A DNA stretch of 64,000 nucleotides from Streptomyces sp. L2 (GCF_004124325.1 NZ_QBDT01000001.1:4960001-5024000); one strand, 5' to 3'. Positions 40,236 to 51,800 are shown, numbered from the stretch's first letter. Notes: generated from the sequence alone by a model not told the origin. Made by a program: numbers and translations.

Positions 40236-40257
40236 GCTTCTGCCCTGCGGCGGTACC

Positions 40258-41568
<1,311 letters not shown>

Positions 41569-41584
41569 ACGTCCTCCATCGGGT

Positions 41585-41600
41585 GGTGGTCTACACCACT
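41585..41600. promoter_or_regulatory. dre site (DasR operator) upstream of nagE2
   Basis: GGTGGTCTACACCACT matches the DasR palindrome A(G/C)TGGTCTAGACCA(G/C)T at nearly every base. It lies 17 bases upstream of the nagE2 start. Confidence 0.85.
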
Positions 41601-41601
41601 C

Positions 41602-41617
41602 AGTGGTGTAGACCTGT
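41602..41617. promoter_or_regulatory. Second dre site upstream of nagE2
   Basis: AGTGGTGTAGACCTGT, separated from the first site by one base. Tandem sites would allow two DasR dimers side by side. Confidence 0.8.
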
Positions 41618-41723
41618 TGTAGCACGATGAAGGTGGCATAAGGAACCCACGATTCCTGCGACGGAATCGCTACTTTTCGTGTCGGTCCGAGGCCCGCTCA
41701 AGGGGCCCGCGAGGGCCCGGAGA

Positions 41724-43049
41724 TCAGCTCTTGGTGACGTCCTCGACCTCGTCCCGCGGCTCCCGCCCGGGCGTCTTCAGATCGAACTTCGTGATCGCGA
41801 ACCGGAACACCGCGTAGTAGACGACGGCGAAGCACAGCCCGATCGGGACGATGGCCCAGGGCTTGGTCGCCAGGTTCCAGTTGATGACGTAGTCGATGAG
41901 CCCGGCGGAGAAGCTGAACCCGTCGTGCACCCCGAGCGCCCAGGTCACCGCCATCGACACCCCCGTGAGCACGGCGTGGACGGCGTACAGCAGCGGTGCG
42001 ATGAACAGGAACGAGTACTCGATCGGCTCGGTGATGCCGGTCACGAACGAGGTCAGGGCCACCGAGAGCATCAGCCCGCCGACCTCCTTGCGCCGGTCCG
42101 GGCGCGCACAGTGCGTGATCGCCAGCGCGGCCGCCGGCAGCGCGAACATCATGATCGGGAAGAACCCCGAGGTGAACTGCCCGGCGTGCGGGTCGCCCGC
42201 CAGGAACATGTTGATGTCGCCGTGCACCGGCTTGCCGCCCGGCGGCGTGTACGTGCCGAACTGGAACCAGATGGGCACGTTCAGGAACTGGTGCAGCCCG
42301 ATGACGAGCAGCGCGCGGTTGGCGACGCCGAAGATGCCGGCCCCCCAGGCGCCCGCGTCCCGCAGCCACTTGCTGAAGCTCTCCAGGCCGTCGCCGATCG
42401 GCGGCCACACCCACAGGCACAGCGCGGCGAACGCGATCGCGACGAACGCCATGATGATCGGGACCAGTCGGCGGCCGTTGAAGAAGCCGAGCCAGTCCAC
42501 CAGCCGGGTCCGGTGGAAACGGGCCCAGAAGAAGGCCGACAGCAGCCCCATGACGATGCCGCCGAACACCCCGGGATTCTGGAACGTGAACGGCGTCACC
42601 GCGCCGATGCCCGCGCCGACGCTGACCTGGCAGCCGATGTCCGGCACCGCCTGCGACCCGCCCGGGCAGGCCTCCGGGAACTGGTGCAGGACGTTGTAGT
42701 AGACGAGGAAGCCCACCACCGCCGCGAGCGCCGTCGAGCCGTCCGCCTTGCGGGCCATGCCGATCGCGACACCTACGCAGAAGAGCAGGGGCAGGCCGAG
42801 GGAACCGTCGAGCAGCGCGCCGCCCGCGCCCTTCATCACCCGGGACACGTCGGTCCAGCCCAGCCCGTCCGACCCGAACACGTCGGGCTGGCCCAGCCGG
42901 TTCAGGATGCCCGCCGCCGGCAGCACCGCGATGGGCAGCTGCAGGCTCCGGCCCATCTTCTGCAGCCCCTGGAACCAGCGGTTCCAGTGCTCCCGCAGGG
43001 GACCGGCCGGGCGGCCGGCCGCTCCGGCGTCGGCGCTGTCGGCGCTCAT
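41724..43049 (-). CDS. nagE1: PTS EIIC permease, NagE1
   Basis: Second EIIC permease of the same family, 441 residues, clearly paralogous to NagE2 (same GRSLQLPIAVLPAAGIL, DPHAGxF, TGITEPIEYSFLFIAP blocks). It differs in a loop containing CPGGSQAVPDIGC, with two cysteines. ATG 43049 follows GGAGGACACCC. Transcribed in the same direction as nagE2, 155 bp upstream of it, and divergent from nagF. A dre site is located in the nagE1-nagF intergenic region. In S. coelicolor the paralogue contributes less to GlcNAc uptake than NagE2. Confidence 0.9.
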   Translation of the reverse strand: MSADSADAGAAGRPAGPLREHWNRWFQGLQKMGRSLQLPIAVLPAAGILNRLGQPDVFGSDGLGWTDVSRVMKGAGGALLDGSLGLPLLFCVGVAIGMARKADGSTALAAVVGFLVYYNVLHQFPEACPGGSQAVPDIGCQVSVGAGIGAVTPFTFQNPGVFGGIVMGLLSAFFWARFHRTRLVDWLGFFNGRRLVPIIMAFVAIAFAALCLWVWPPIGDGLESFSKWLRDAGAWGAGIFGVANRALLVIGLHQFLNVPIWFQFGTYTPPGGKPVHGDINMFLAGDPHAGQFTSGFFPIMMFALPAAALAITHCARPDRRKEVGGLMLSVALTSFVTGITEPIEYSFLFIAPLLYAVHAVLTGVSMAVTWALGVHDGFSFSAGLIDYVINWNLATKPWAIVPIGLCFAVVYYAVFRFAITKFDLKTPGREPRDEVEDVTKS

Positions 43050-43101
43050 GGGTGTCCTCCCGACCCGCTCGGCCCGGACGCGGTTTGGCGACCGTCCCCA
43101 C

Positions 43102-43117
43102 GGTGGTGTAGACCAGT
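43102..43117. promoter_or_regulatory. dre site between nagE1 and nagF
   Basis: GGTGGTGTAGACCAGT, a close match to the DasR operator, 53 bases upstream of nagE1 and 128 before nagF. It may control both genes. Confidence 0.82.
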
Positions 43118-43245
43118 CGGCGGACGGTTCCACTGCTGTGATCGCCTGTGATCGCCATCATGCGGCGCGTACGGCACGACCGCTCGCAAAGTTGGGCCAA
43201 CTGTGGGTTACTGCCACAAACCGGTTCGGACCAGGGAGAAGGAAC

Positions 43246-43479
43246 ATGGCCAGCAAGGCTGAGAAGATCGTCGCCGGGCTCGGCGGACTCGACAACATCG
43301 AAGAGGTCGAGGGCTGCATCACCCGGCTCCGCACCGAGGTCAAGGACCCCTCGCTGGTCGACGACGCCGCCCTGAAGGCGGCCGGCGCCCACGGCGTCGT
43401 CAAGATGGGCACCGCCATCCAGGTCGTCATCGGCACCGACGCCGACCCGATCGCGGCGGACATCGAAGACATGATGTGA
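43246..43479 (+). CDS. nagF: PTS EIIB component NagF
   Basis: Stand-alone EIIB of the GlcNAc/glucose PTS, 77 residues. Cys24 in [10 protein letters not shown] is the phosphoryl acceptor; [19 protein letters not shown] is the remaining conserved part. It receives phosphate from an EIIA (Crr, elsewhere) and passes it to sugar carried by NagE1 or NagE2. ATG 43246 has GGGAGAAGGA just upstream. Ends at a very stable terminator. Confidence 0.95.
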   Translation: MASKAEKIVAGLGGLDNIEEVEGCITRLRTEVKDPSLVDDAALKAAGAHGVVKMGTAIQVVIGTDADPIAADIEDMM

Positions 43480-43525
43480 GCTTCGCCGGTTCACCATGCC
43501 GGTTCACCACGCCGCTTCACTTTGG

Positions 43526-43556
43526 AGGGGCTCTTCCCGATGCGGGAGGAGCCCCT
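43526..43556 (+). terminator. Terminator of nagF
   Basis: Fourteen-base-pair stem (AGGGGCTCTTCCCG with CGGGAGGAGCCCCT, one G-T pair) and a 3-base loop, 46 bases after the stop. Confidence 0.85.
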
Positions 43557-43583
43557 TCCGGCACTCCCTATAGGCTCGGCACC

Positions 43584-44321
43584 ATGTCTCGAATCGACGG
43601 CCGCACCCCCGAACAGCTCCGCCCCGTCACCATCGAACGCGGCTGGAGCAAGCACGCCGAGGGCTCCGTCCTCGTCTCCTTCGGCGACACGAAGGTCTTC
43701 TGCACCGCCTCCGTCACCGAAGGCGTCCCGCGCTGGCGCAAGGGCAGCGGCGAGGGCTGGGTCACCGCCGAGTACGCCATGCTGCCCCGCTCCACCAACA
43801 CCCGCGGCGACCGCGAGTCCGTCCGCGGCAAGATCGGGGGCCGCACCCACGAGATCTCCCGCCTCATCGGCCGCTCCCTGCGCGCCGTCATCGACTACAA
43901 GGCGCTCGGCGAGAACACCATCGTCCTCGACTGCGACGTCCTCCAGGCCGACGGCGGCACCCGCACGGCCGCCATCACCGGCGCGTACGTCGCCCTCGCC
44001 GACGCCGTCGCCTGGGCCCGCGGCAAGAAGCTGATCAAGGCCTCCCGGCAGCCCCTCACCGGCACCGTCTCCGCCGTCTCCGTCGGCATCGTCGGCGGCG
44101 TCCCGCTGCTCGACCTCTGCTACGAGGAGGACGTGCGCGCCGACACCGACATGAACGTCGTCTGCACCGGTGACGGCCGCTTCGTCGAGGTCCAGGGCAC
44201 CGCCGAGGCCGAGCCGTTCGCCCGCGACGAACTCAACTCCCTGCTGGACCTCGCCGTGGCCGGCTGCACCGACCTGGCCACCATCCAGCAGGCGGCCCTG
44301 GCGGCCACGCTCGAAAAGTAA
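43584..44321 (+). CDS. rph: Ribonuclease PH
   Basis: Phosphorolytic 3'-5' exoribonuclease that trims tRNA 3' ends, 245 residues. N-terminal [15 protein letters not shown], the [11 protein letters not shown] motif, [16 protein letters not shown] and the [19 protein letters not shown] active-site segment are all intact. The ATG has no ribosome site, but TATAGGCT ends seven bases before it, indicating a leaderless transcript. rdgB, often next to rph, is here about 10 kb away after tRNA-Leu. Confidence 0.96.
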   Translation: MSRIDGRTPEQLRPVTIERGWSKHAEGSVLVSFGDTKVFCTASVTEGVPRWRKGSGEGWVTAEYAMLPRSTNTRGDRESVRGKIGGRTHEISRLIGRSLRAVIDYKALGENTIVLDCDVLQADGGTRTAAITGAYVALADAVAWARGKKLIKASRQPLTGTVSAVSVGIVGGVPLLDLCYEEDVRADTDMNVVCTGDGRFVEVQGTAEAEPFARDELNSLLDLAVAGCTDLATIQQAALAATLEK

Positions 44322-44445
44322 AGGGCGCCCCAAAGAGGCGGGTGGGCGGGGGCAACCCCGCCGACTTCCCCGGCGTCCTATGGATACGGGCGCACGGACC
44401 ACCACCGTGCGCCCTGCCATCCGTTGTCAGGGGAGGAACACCACC

Positions 44446-44853
44446 ATGGCCGCCATCCGACGCCGACGCCGAGGCCGTACGACCGCCATCGCCGCCGCAG
44501 CGGCCGCCGCCGTCCTCAGCATCGGCCTCACGGCCGGCTGCGACAGCGTCAACAAGGCCCTGGACTGCGTCCAGACCGCCGACTCGATAGCCGACAGCGT
44601 CACCAGCCTCCAGCAGGCGGTGGAGAACGCGGCGAACGATCCGTCCCAGACGGACGCGTCGCTCGACGACATCGAGCACAACCTCAAGAAGATCAGCGAC
44701 AAGACGGACGACGCGGACGTCAACAAGGCGGTCGACCACGTCCAGCAGGCCGTCTCCCACGTCCGCACGGCCGTCCGCAACGGCGACAAAACCCCCGACG
44801 TAGGCCCAGTAACAGACGCCGCAGGCGAACTAACAAAGGTCTGCACCCCCTGA
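44446..44853 (+). CDS. Small helical lipoprotein
   Basis: 135 residues. Lipobox LTAGC (Cys at about residue 29) after a basic, Ala-rich signal sequence; the mature part is mostly alpha-helical with coiled-coil potential (VTSLQQAVENAANDP, LDDIEHNLKKISDKTDD, VNKAVDHVQQAVSHVRTAV). No recognised domain. ATG 44446 has GGGGAGG ten bases upstream. Followed by a repeat-filled gap. Confidence 0.75.
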   Translation: MAAIRRRRRGRTTAIAAAAAAAVLSIGLTAGCDSVNKALDCVQTADSIADSVTSLQQAVENAANDPSQTDASLDDIEHNLKKISDKTDDADVNKAVDHVQQAVSHVRTAVRNGDKTPDVGPVTDAAGELTKVCTP

Positions 44854-45105
44854 CCGCAGTCAGCTCCGCCCAACTGACCTTTTCGCGCAGTTCCCCGCGC
44901 CCCTGAGGGGCGCGACCACCCCTGGGTCACGGCGCACCCGCGGATGGCGACGGCGCTCAGCCAGGCACCTGCTCAGGGGCGCGGGGAACTGCGCGAAAGG
45001 CCACGGCGCGCCCGCGGATGGCGACGGTGCTCAGCCAGGCACCTGCTCAGGGGCGCGGGGAACTGCGCGACAAGGCACCACGTACCCGCACCCCGCAGCG
45101 CGCCC
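44854..45105. repeat. Tandem 74-bp repeat with three 20-mer copies
   Basis: Two head-to-tail copies of a 74-bp unit, 44929-45002 and 45003-45076, nearly identical (blocks GCTCAGCCAGGCACCTGCTC and GGGCGCGGGGAACTGCGCGA shared). An inverted copy of the 20-mer at 44883-44902 can pair with either. No gene. The high identity of the two units suggests a recent duplication. Confidence 0.8.
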
Positions 45106-45900
45106 TCAGTACCCCCGGCGCCGGCGTCGCTCCTCGCGTCGCTCCTCGCGAAGCTCGCGGTGCTCATGCCGGTCGTACCGTCGCTCATGCCGGGAGGCAA
45201 ACAGCTCGGGGCGAGGGGACCCGGCGTCCAGCCCCTCCTGCCGGCGCAACTCCTTCAGCCGCTGCCGCTCCGCCCGCGTGACCTTCCGGTCGACCCCGAC
45301 CCCGCCCCAGAAGGCGAACCCCCCGATGATGACCCGCGGAGCGCCCGGACCGGCCTGATCGTCCCCGCCGGGATGGTCGAACCCGCCCATCACCCCGAAC
45401 CCGCGCACCACGACCTCGACCCCCGGCGGCACGATCACCTGCATCCCGCCCATGATCGAGATGCAGTTGATCTCGACCTCCCGGTCCACGAAGTCCGCCT
45501 CGCGCAGATCGATCTCCCCGCCGCCCCAGAACGCGAAGCACGTGAACCGCTTCGGAACCGTCCAGCGCCCCTTCCGCTGGAACCCCGACATGATCGCGAC
45601 CGCCCCCGAGGACGACCCCTCGCCGCCGACGATCCGCCCCGTCCACCCACCCCGCACCGCGGGCTCCGCCGGCTCCTTCACGAAGGACACCGCCGGCGTG
45701 GACCCCGCCCCGGACACCGGCAGATCACGCGTGAGCGGCGCCAACTCCCCGTACGTACGCGCCCGGTACGCCCCCTCCAGCCGCTCCTCGAACTCCGCCA
45801 TGTCCAGCCGCCCCTCGGCGAGGGCGTCCCTGAGCACCTCGGCGACCCGCTCCCGGTCGGCGTCGGAGGCTCGGAGGTCGGGGTTCGCGTCGTCGGTCAT
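45106..45900 (-). CDS. DUF1707 protein with LiaF-like C-terminal domain
   Basis: 264 residues. The N-terminal DUF1707 domain (LRASDADRERVAEVLRDAL to LTRDLP, residues about 9-62) is followed by a beta-rich region with FAFWGGGEIDLREADFVD and VIIGGFAFWGGVGV, like the cell-wall-active antibiotics response (LiaF/YvqF) domain, and ends in a highly basic Arg/Glu/His tail. No membrane segment. In related systems such domains bind envelope stress regulators, so a cell-envelope role is plausible but not shown. ATG 45900 follows without a strong ribosome site. Confidence 0.8.
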   Translation of the reverse strand: MTDDANPDLRASDADRERVAEVLRDALAEGRLDMAEFEERLEGAYRARTYGELAPLTRDLPVSGAGSTPAVSFVKEPAEPAVRGGWTGRIVGGEGSSSGAVAIMSGFQRKGRWTVPKRFTCFAFWGGGEIDLREADFVDREVEINCISIMGGMQVIVPPGVEVVVRGFGVMGGFDHPGGDDQAGPGAPRVIIGGFAFWGGVGVDRKVTRAERQRLKELRRQEGLDAGSPRPELFASRHERRYDRHEHRELREERREERRRRRGY

Positions 45901-45971
45901 GACAGCAGCCTAGCCATCACCGACGGCCGCGGCCCAGCCTCGACCACCCCTACGGCACCGATACCGCACCG

Positions 45972-46979
45972 CTACCGCACCGCCTGCCCCGCGTACATCC
46001 GCGCGATGACCGCCTCGATGTCCGGCTCCCGCACCGAAAGGTCCACCAGGGGATACCCGGCCGCCACCGCCGCCACCACCGGCGCCGCCGACTGCCCCGC
46101 CGGGAACGCCAGCCACTGCCGCGCCCCCTCCACCCGCACCACCCGCGCCGACGGCACCTCGATCGGCGGCAACTCCCGCTCCAGGTCCACCACCAGCGTC
46201 CGCTCGCTCTCCCCGGCCTCGTGCAGCCCCGCGAGCGGACCGTCGTACACCAGCCGGCCGTGGTCGATGACCATCACCCGCGAGCACAACTGCTCGATGT
46301 CCTGCAGATCATGAGTGGTCAGCAGCACCGTCGTACCCCGCTCGGCGTTCAACTCCCGCAGGAAGTCCCGCACCCGCACCTTCGACACCACGTCGAGCCC
46401 GATCGTCGGCTCGTCCAGGTACAGCACCTCCGGATCGTGCAGCAGCGCCGCCGCGATGTCCCCCCGCATCCGCTGCCCCAACGACAACTGCCGCACCGGC
46501 ACGTCCAACAGCCCGCCCAGGTCCAGCAGTTCGACCAGCCGCTCCAGGTTCGCGCGGTAACGGGCGTCCGGGATGCGGTACATGCGGTGCGCCAGCCGGT
46601 AGGAGTCGATCAACGGCAGGTCCCACCACAGCGTCGTACGCTGCCCGAACACCACCCCGATCCGGTGCGCCAGCCGCACCCGCTCCCGCGACGGGTCGAT
46701 CCCCGCCACCCGCACCCGGCCACCGCTCGGCGTCAGGATCCCCGTCAGCATCTTGATCGTCGTCGACTTCCCCGCGCCGTTCGGCCCGATGTACCCCACC
46801 ATCTCGCCGCGCGGCACCGCGAACGAGATCGAGTCCACCGCCCGCACCTCGCGCCGCTCCCGCTTCAGGAACCCGGTCTTCTTGCGCACCTCGAAGACCT
46901 TCTCCACCCCGTCCAGCTCGATGAACCCGCCGCCGTCCGCCACCTCCGCGACACCGGCCACATCCGCCACGTCCGTCAC
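45972..46979 (-). CDS. ABC exporter ATPase (COG4586 type)
   Basis: ATPase of 335 residues: Walker A GPNGAGKST, the signature-like LSLGQRMRGDIAAALLHDP, Walker B VLYLDEPTIGLD, and LTTHDLQDIEQL with the H-loop. It belongs with the two downstream-encoded membrane proteins in the ABC-2 system also found in cyanobacteria, where it exports cationic dyes. GTG 46979 lies just after the permease stop with three bases between. The C-terminal 60 residues are a regulatory-type domain. Confidence 0.9.
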   Translation of the reverse strand: MTDVADVAGVAEVADGGGFIELDGVEKVFEVRKKTGFLKRERREVRAVDSISFAVPRGEMVGYIGPNGAGKSTTIKMLTGILTPSGGRVRVAGIDPSRERVRLAHRIGVVFGQRTTLWWDLPLIDSYRLAHRMYRIPDARYRANLERLVELLDLGGLLDVPVRQLSLGQRMRGDIAAALLHDPEVLYLDEPTIGLDVVSKVRVRDFLRELNAERGTTVLLTTHDLQDIEQLCSRVMVIDHGRLVYDGPLAGLHEAGESERTLVVDLERELPPIEVPSARVVRVEGARQWLAFPAGQSAAPVVAAVAAGYPLVDLSVREPDIEAVIARMYAGQAVR

Positions 46980-46982
46980 CCG

Positions 46983-47822
46983 TCAGCTCCCTGTACTCCG
47001 GTAAGAACGAAGACCCGCGCGCCACGCCAGCCCCGCCAGCGCCCCGCACACCACCGCGACCAGCGGAGAGGTGAACGCCGCCCACCCCGGCAGCCCCAGC
47101 GGATACGGCCGCCCCAGCACGTACGCCGCCGGCAGCCAGTTGACGAAGGCCAGCGGCAGCACGAACGTCACCCCGCGCACCAGCTCCTTGGCGAACAGCG
47201 TCGGCGGATACTGCAACAGCGTCGTACCCCCGTACGTGAACGCGTTCTGCACCTCCGAGGCGTCCTGCGCCGCGAACTGGAACGCCGCGCCCGCCACGAA
47301 CACCGCGCAGAAGATCCCGCAGCCGCTCAGCAGCATCACCGGCATCAGCAGCACCTTCGACGCCGTCCAGTCGATGTCCACGTGCGCCAGCGACCAGCCC
47401 AGCACCAGCGACCCCTGCGTCAGCCGCCCCAGCCTGCGCAGCGCGAACCGGTCCGCGGCCACCTGCGCCAGCACCGGCGCCGGCCGCACCAGCAGCGTGT
47501 CCAGCGTGCCGTCCCGCACCCGCCGCCCCAGCCGCTCCATCGACCCGATCACCAGATCCGCCAGCCCGAACGACACCCCCGACAGCCCGTACAGGAACGC
47601 CACCTCCGGCAGCGAGTAGCCACCGAGCGCGTCGACCCGCGAGAACATCAGCATGATCGCCACGAAGTCCAGGAACGTCGCCGTGAAGTTCCCGAACGTG
47701 GTCATGGCGAAAGAGGCCCGGTAGGTCATCGTCGACCGGATCCACATCCCCGCGATCAGCACATAGGCACGGACCCCGTCCCGCACCCCGCCGCCCGCCC
47801 GGGCCCCGCCGGCCTCAGCCAC
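46983..47822 (-). CDS. ABC-2 type exporter permease
   Basis: Permease of about 279 residues with six membrane helices, ABC2_membrane_6 family, beginning VLIAGMWIRSTMTYRASFAM and containing MERLGRRVRDGTLDTLLVRP, a typical conserved cytoplasmic segment. Start taken as GTG 47822, overlapping the stop of the other permease by eight bases; a GTG at 47786 would drop a non-hydrophobic extension. Works with the two adjacent gene products; substrate unknown. Confidence 0.85.
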   Translation of the reverse strand: MAEAGGARAGGGVRDGVRAYVLIAGMWIRSTMTYRASFAMTTFGNFTATFLDFVAIMLMFSRVDALGGYSLPEVAFLYGLSGVSFGLADLVIGSMERLGRRVRDGTLDTLLVRPAPVLAQVAADRFALRRLGRLTQGSLVLGWSLAHVDIDWTASKVLLMPVMLLSGCGIFCAVFVAGAAFQFAAQDASEVQNAFTYGGTTLLQYPPTLFAKELVRGVTFVLPLAFVNWLPAAYVLGRPYPLGLPGWAAFTSPLVAVVCGALAGLAWRAGLRSYRSTGS

Positions 47823-48615
47823 CCTGCACCACCACCCTGCGCGTCGCCACCGACTGCAGCAGCCGCCCGGCACCCAGCAGCGCCACCGCCCACACCCCCT
47901 GGAACACCACCGTCCCCACCGGATCCGCCCGCCCCAGCAGCACGTCCGCCGGCCCCTGCAGCAGCGACGACCACGGCAGCAGCCGTACGACGTCCCCCAG
48001 CGCGCCCGGGAACACGTTCAGCGGGAGCAGCATGCCCGAGCAGAAATATCCGGTGAACCATGCGATATGCGTCACTCCCGACCCGTCCAGCAACCAGAAC
48101 GTGCTCAGCGCCACCAGATACCGGATGCCGAAACCGACCAGCATCGCCAGCAGCACCGTGACGGCGAACGCCGCCCACCTGCCGGGGGCCGTCGGCAGGG
48201 ACACCGGGAAGCACAGCGACCCGAACACGAAGGGGATCAGACCCCGGCCCAGCAGCTGGAAGAACGCCCGCCCCAGATCGGCCGCCAGCCACCACAGTTG
48301 CAGGTCGGCCGGGCGATACAGGTCGATCGCCACGTCCCCCGTACGGATGCGTTCCATCAGCTCGTCCTCGACGCCACCGCCGCCGATCGCCAGCGTCGAC
48401 AGGAACGCCTGCCCCAGCCACACGTACGTCACGGCCTGCGCCTCGTCGTACCCGCCGAGGTGCGGCCGGGTGTCCCACAGAGCGAGATAGACGTACACGA
48501 GGATCAGCCCGAACACCGTGTTGGTGAACACCCCTGCCGCCGTCGCCACCCGATACGTCGCGTACCGTCGGAATCCCCCCGCAGCGACGGCCACGTACAA
48601 CCGTCCCGCACCCAC
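47815..48615 (-). CDS. ABC-2 type exporter permease, first gene of the operon
   Basis: Companion permease of 266 residues with six membrane helices and the conserved DELMERIRTGDVAIDLYRPADL segment. Start GTG 48615 is chosen because GGAGG lies nine bases upstream; conserved sequence begins a few residues later. The order permease, permease, ATPase on one strand with overlaps means a single mRNA. It is divergent from the PBP gene, with about 200 bp between. Confidence 0.85.
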   Translation of the reverse strand: MGAGRLYVAVAAGGFRRYATYRVATAAGVFTNTVFGLILVYVYLALWDTRPHLGGYDEAQAVTYVWLGQAFLSTLAIGGGGVEDELMERIRTGDVAIDLYRPADLQLWWLAADLGRAFFQLLGRGLIPFVFGSLCFPVSLPTAPGRWAAFAVTVLLAMLVGFGIRYLVALSTFWLLDGSGVTHIAWFTGYFCSGMLLPLNVFPGALGDVVRLLPWSSLLQGPADVLLGRADPVGTVVFQGVWAVALLGAGRLLQSVATRRVVVQGG

Positions 48616-48817
48616 GCCAACCGACCTCCAGGACCGCTCGACACCGAAGCGCAGGAGCCTAGTCCCCGGGCCGGCCGGCGGGCCACGCGTTTTCCGTTGC
48701 CGAAGCGTGCCCGAATCCGGGAACGGAACGCCGGGTGCGAGAGTCTCTAACTGGGGGCGCAGAAGGCGTACGAGGCGTACCGGAACGTACGACGCGAAAC
48801 AGGAGTCCGTGCACGAC

Positions 48818-51800
48818 ATGACCGACGAGCCGCAGCCGCAGCACCAGAGCGGCCCGCCGACGGAACCGCAGGCCGCCGAGGGGCCCGGGGGAGCGGGGGC
48901 CCACGAGCAGAGCACGCCCGCGCCGGCCTCGCCCGGGAGCGGGGACGTCGAGCTGCGCCGAACGGGTGAAAAGGGCGAGGGGCAGGGCCCGGACCGGGCT
49001 TCGGCCCAGGCTCCGGGCAAGGACGCCGCACAGGCCCCGGGCAAGGGCTCCGGCACCGCCCCGGGCAAGCACCCCGGCCCGGCCCCTGAGACGACCCAGG
49101 TGCTTCGGCGGGTCGACGCCGGGGACGGCACGGGCGCGCAGTCCGCGCAGTCCGCGCAGTCCGCGAAGCCCCCGAAGTCCCCGAAGGACGCCAAGGCCGC
49201 GAAGCCCGGCGAGGAGGCCCCGGCGGCCGAGTCGACACAGGTGCTGCGGCGGATCAAGGACACGGACGCGCCGTCGGCCACGCCGGGCGCGCAAGCTCCC
49301 GCGGCCGAGACCACGCATGTCCTCGGGCGCGTCAAGGACGCCTCAGCCGCCGCCGGCCTCGCGAGTCCCGCCGCCGCGCGCGCGGCCCGCGCGGCCGCGG
49401 CCCGGAGCACCCGCAACACCACGGGCACCCCCGAACACGCCCCCGGGCAGAACCCGAACGCGAACCGGAACGGGAACCCGAACGCGAATGCGAGCCGGAA
49501 CGGGAACCCGGCGGACCCCGCAGCCCCCGCCCCCGCACCCGCCTCCGCCGGCGGCGGCAAGGGGCCCAAGAAGCCCAAGCGGCGCAAGCGCACCGGCTGG
49601 CGGCGCATCATCCCCACCTGGCGCATGGTCCTCGGCACCTTCGTCATCGGCGTCATGCTGGTCATCGGCCTGTTCTTCCTCGGCTACTCCCTCGTGAAGA
49701 TCCCGACCGCCAACGCCCTCGCCACCAAGCAGAGCAACGTCTACCTCTACGCCGACGGCTCCCAGCTCGCCCGCGACACCCGCGACAGCCAGGTCAACCG
49801 CGAGAACGTCGGCCTCGCCGAGATCTCCAAGGACGCCCAGCACGCCGTACTGGCCGCCGAGGACCGCGACTTCTACACCGAGTCCGCCGTCGACCCCAAG
49901 GCCATGCTCCGCGCCGGCTGGAACACCGCCACCGGCAAGGGCAAGCAGTCCGGCTCGACGATCACCCAGCAGTACGTGAAGAACTACTACCTGGGCCAGG
50001 AGCAGACCCTCACCCGCAAGGCCAAGGAATTCTTCATCGCGATCAAGCTCGACCGCGAGAAGTCCAAGGACGAGATCCTCGAGGGCTACCTCAACACCAG
50101 CTACTTCGGCCGCGGCGCCTACGGCATCCAGGCCGCCGCCCAGGCCTACTACGGCAAGGACGCCGCCGACCTCGACCCGGCCCGCGCCGCCTACCTCGCG
50201 GCCCTCGTCAACGCGCCGAGCGAGTACGACGTCATCGCCCACCCCGAGAACAAGGCCGCCGCCGTCGCCCGCTGGAACTACGTCCTGGACGGCATGGTCA
50301 AGAAGAACTGGCTCAGCCCCTCCCAGCGGGCCGGCATGAAGTTCCCCATGCCCAAGGAGCAGACACTCTCCACCAACCTGTCCGGCCAGCGCGGCTACCT
50401 CGTCGACGCGGTCAAGAACTACCTGATCAGCAACAAGATCGTCACCGCCGACGAGCTGGAGGCCGGCGGCTACCGCATCACCACCACCTTCCAGAAGGAC
50501 AAGCAGAACGCCTTCGTCAAGGCGGTCGACGACCAGCTGATGTCCAAGCTGGACAAGAAGAACAACCAGGCCGACAAGTACGTCCGCGCGGGCGGCGCCT
50601 CCGTCGACCCCAAGACCGGCCAGGTCGTCGCCATGTACGGCGGCATCGACTACGTGAAGCAGTACACGAACGGCGCGACCCGCGAGGACTTCCAGGTCGG
50701 CTCCACCTTCAAGCCGATCGTGCTCGCCTCCGCCCTGCAGAACGGCTCGACCACGCAGGACGGGCAGACGATCACCCCGAACACCTACTACGACGGCACC
50801 AACAAGCGCGTGGTCCAGGGCTGGAGCGGTACACCGTACGGCCCTGAGAACGAGGACCAGCAGTCGTACGGCGACATCACCGTCCGCAAGGCCACCGACC
50901 TGTCGGTCAACGCGGTGTACGCGCAGATGGCAGCCGACGTCGGCCCCGACAAGGTCAAGCAGACCGCCGTGGACCTCGGCATCCCCGCCGACACCCAGGA
51001 CCTCTACCCGTCCCCGTCGATCGCGCTCGGCACCAACACCGCCGGCGTCCTGCACATGGCCGAGGCCTACGCCACGCTCGCCAACCACGGCAGGCACGGC
51101 ACGTACACCATGGTCAAGAAGGTCACCAAGGAGGGCAGCATCGTCCAGCTGCCCCAGCGGACGGACAAGCAGGCCGTCAGCCGCGAGGCCGCCGACACCA
51201 CCACCAACGTCCTCAAGAGCGTCGTCGACAACGGCACCGCCACCGCCGCCCAGGCCGTCGGCCGCCCCGCCGCGGGCAAGACCGGCACCGCCGAGGAGGA
51301 CAAGGCCGCCTGGTTCGCGGGCTACACCCCCGACCTCGCGACCGTCGTCTCCGTCATGGGCCAGGACCCGGTGACCGCCCAGCACAAGTCGCTGTACCAC
51401 GTCATGGGCGTACCCCGGATGAACGGCGGCGGCCCGCCCACCCAGATCTGGGCCCAGTACACCCGCGCCGCGCTCAAGAACAAGCCGGTCACCGACTTCG
51501 ACCTGCAGCTCCAGCCCGGCGCCGAACAGACCGCGCCGCCCACCTCCCAGCCCCCGGCCCAGCCCGGCACCGCCGGCCAGGACAACGGCGGCACCACCGG
51601 CACGCCCTCCACCGGCGGCACGCCCAGCGCCCCCACCACCGGCGGCACCCCGCCGGCGAACGGCGGGACCACCGGAGGCCAGGACACCACCGGCGGCACC
51701 ACCACGGGCCAGGGCACCACCGGCGGCACCACCACCGGCCAGGGCGACGCCGCGGGCGGCACCACCCAGGGCAACGGCAACGGCGGAACGACCGGCGGCC

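Noticed and set aside
44854..45105. CRISPR array
   Set aside because: There are repeated units, but they are contiguous 74-bp tandem copies without unique spacers and no cas genes are present.
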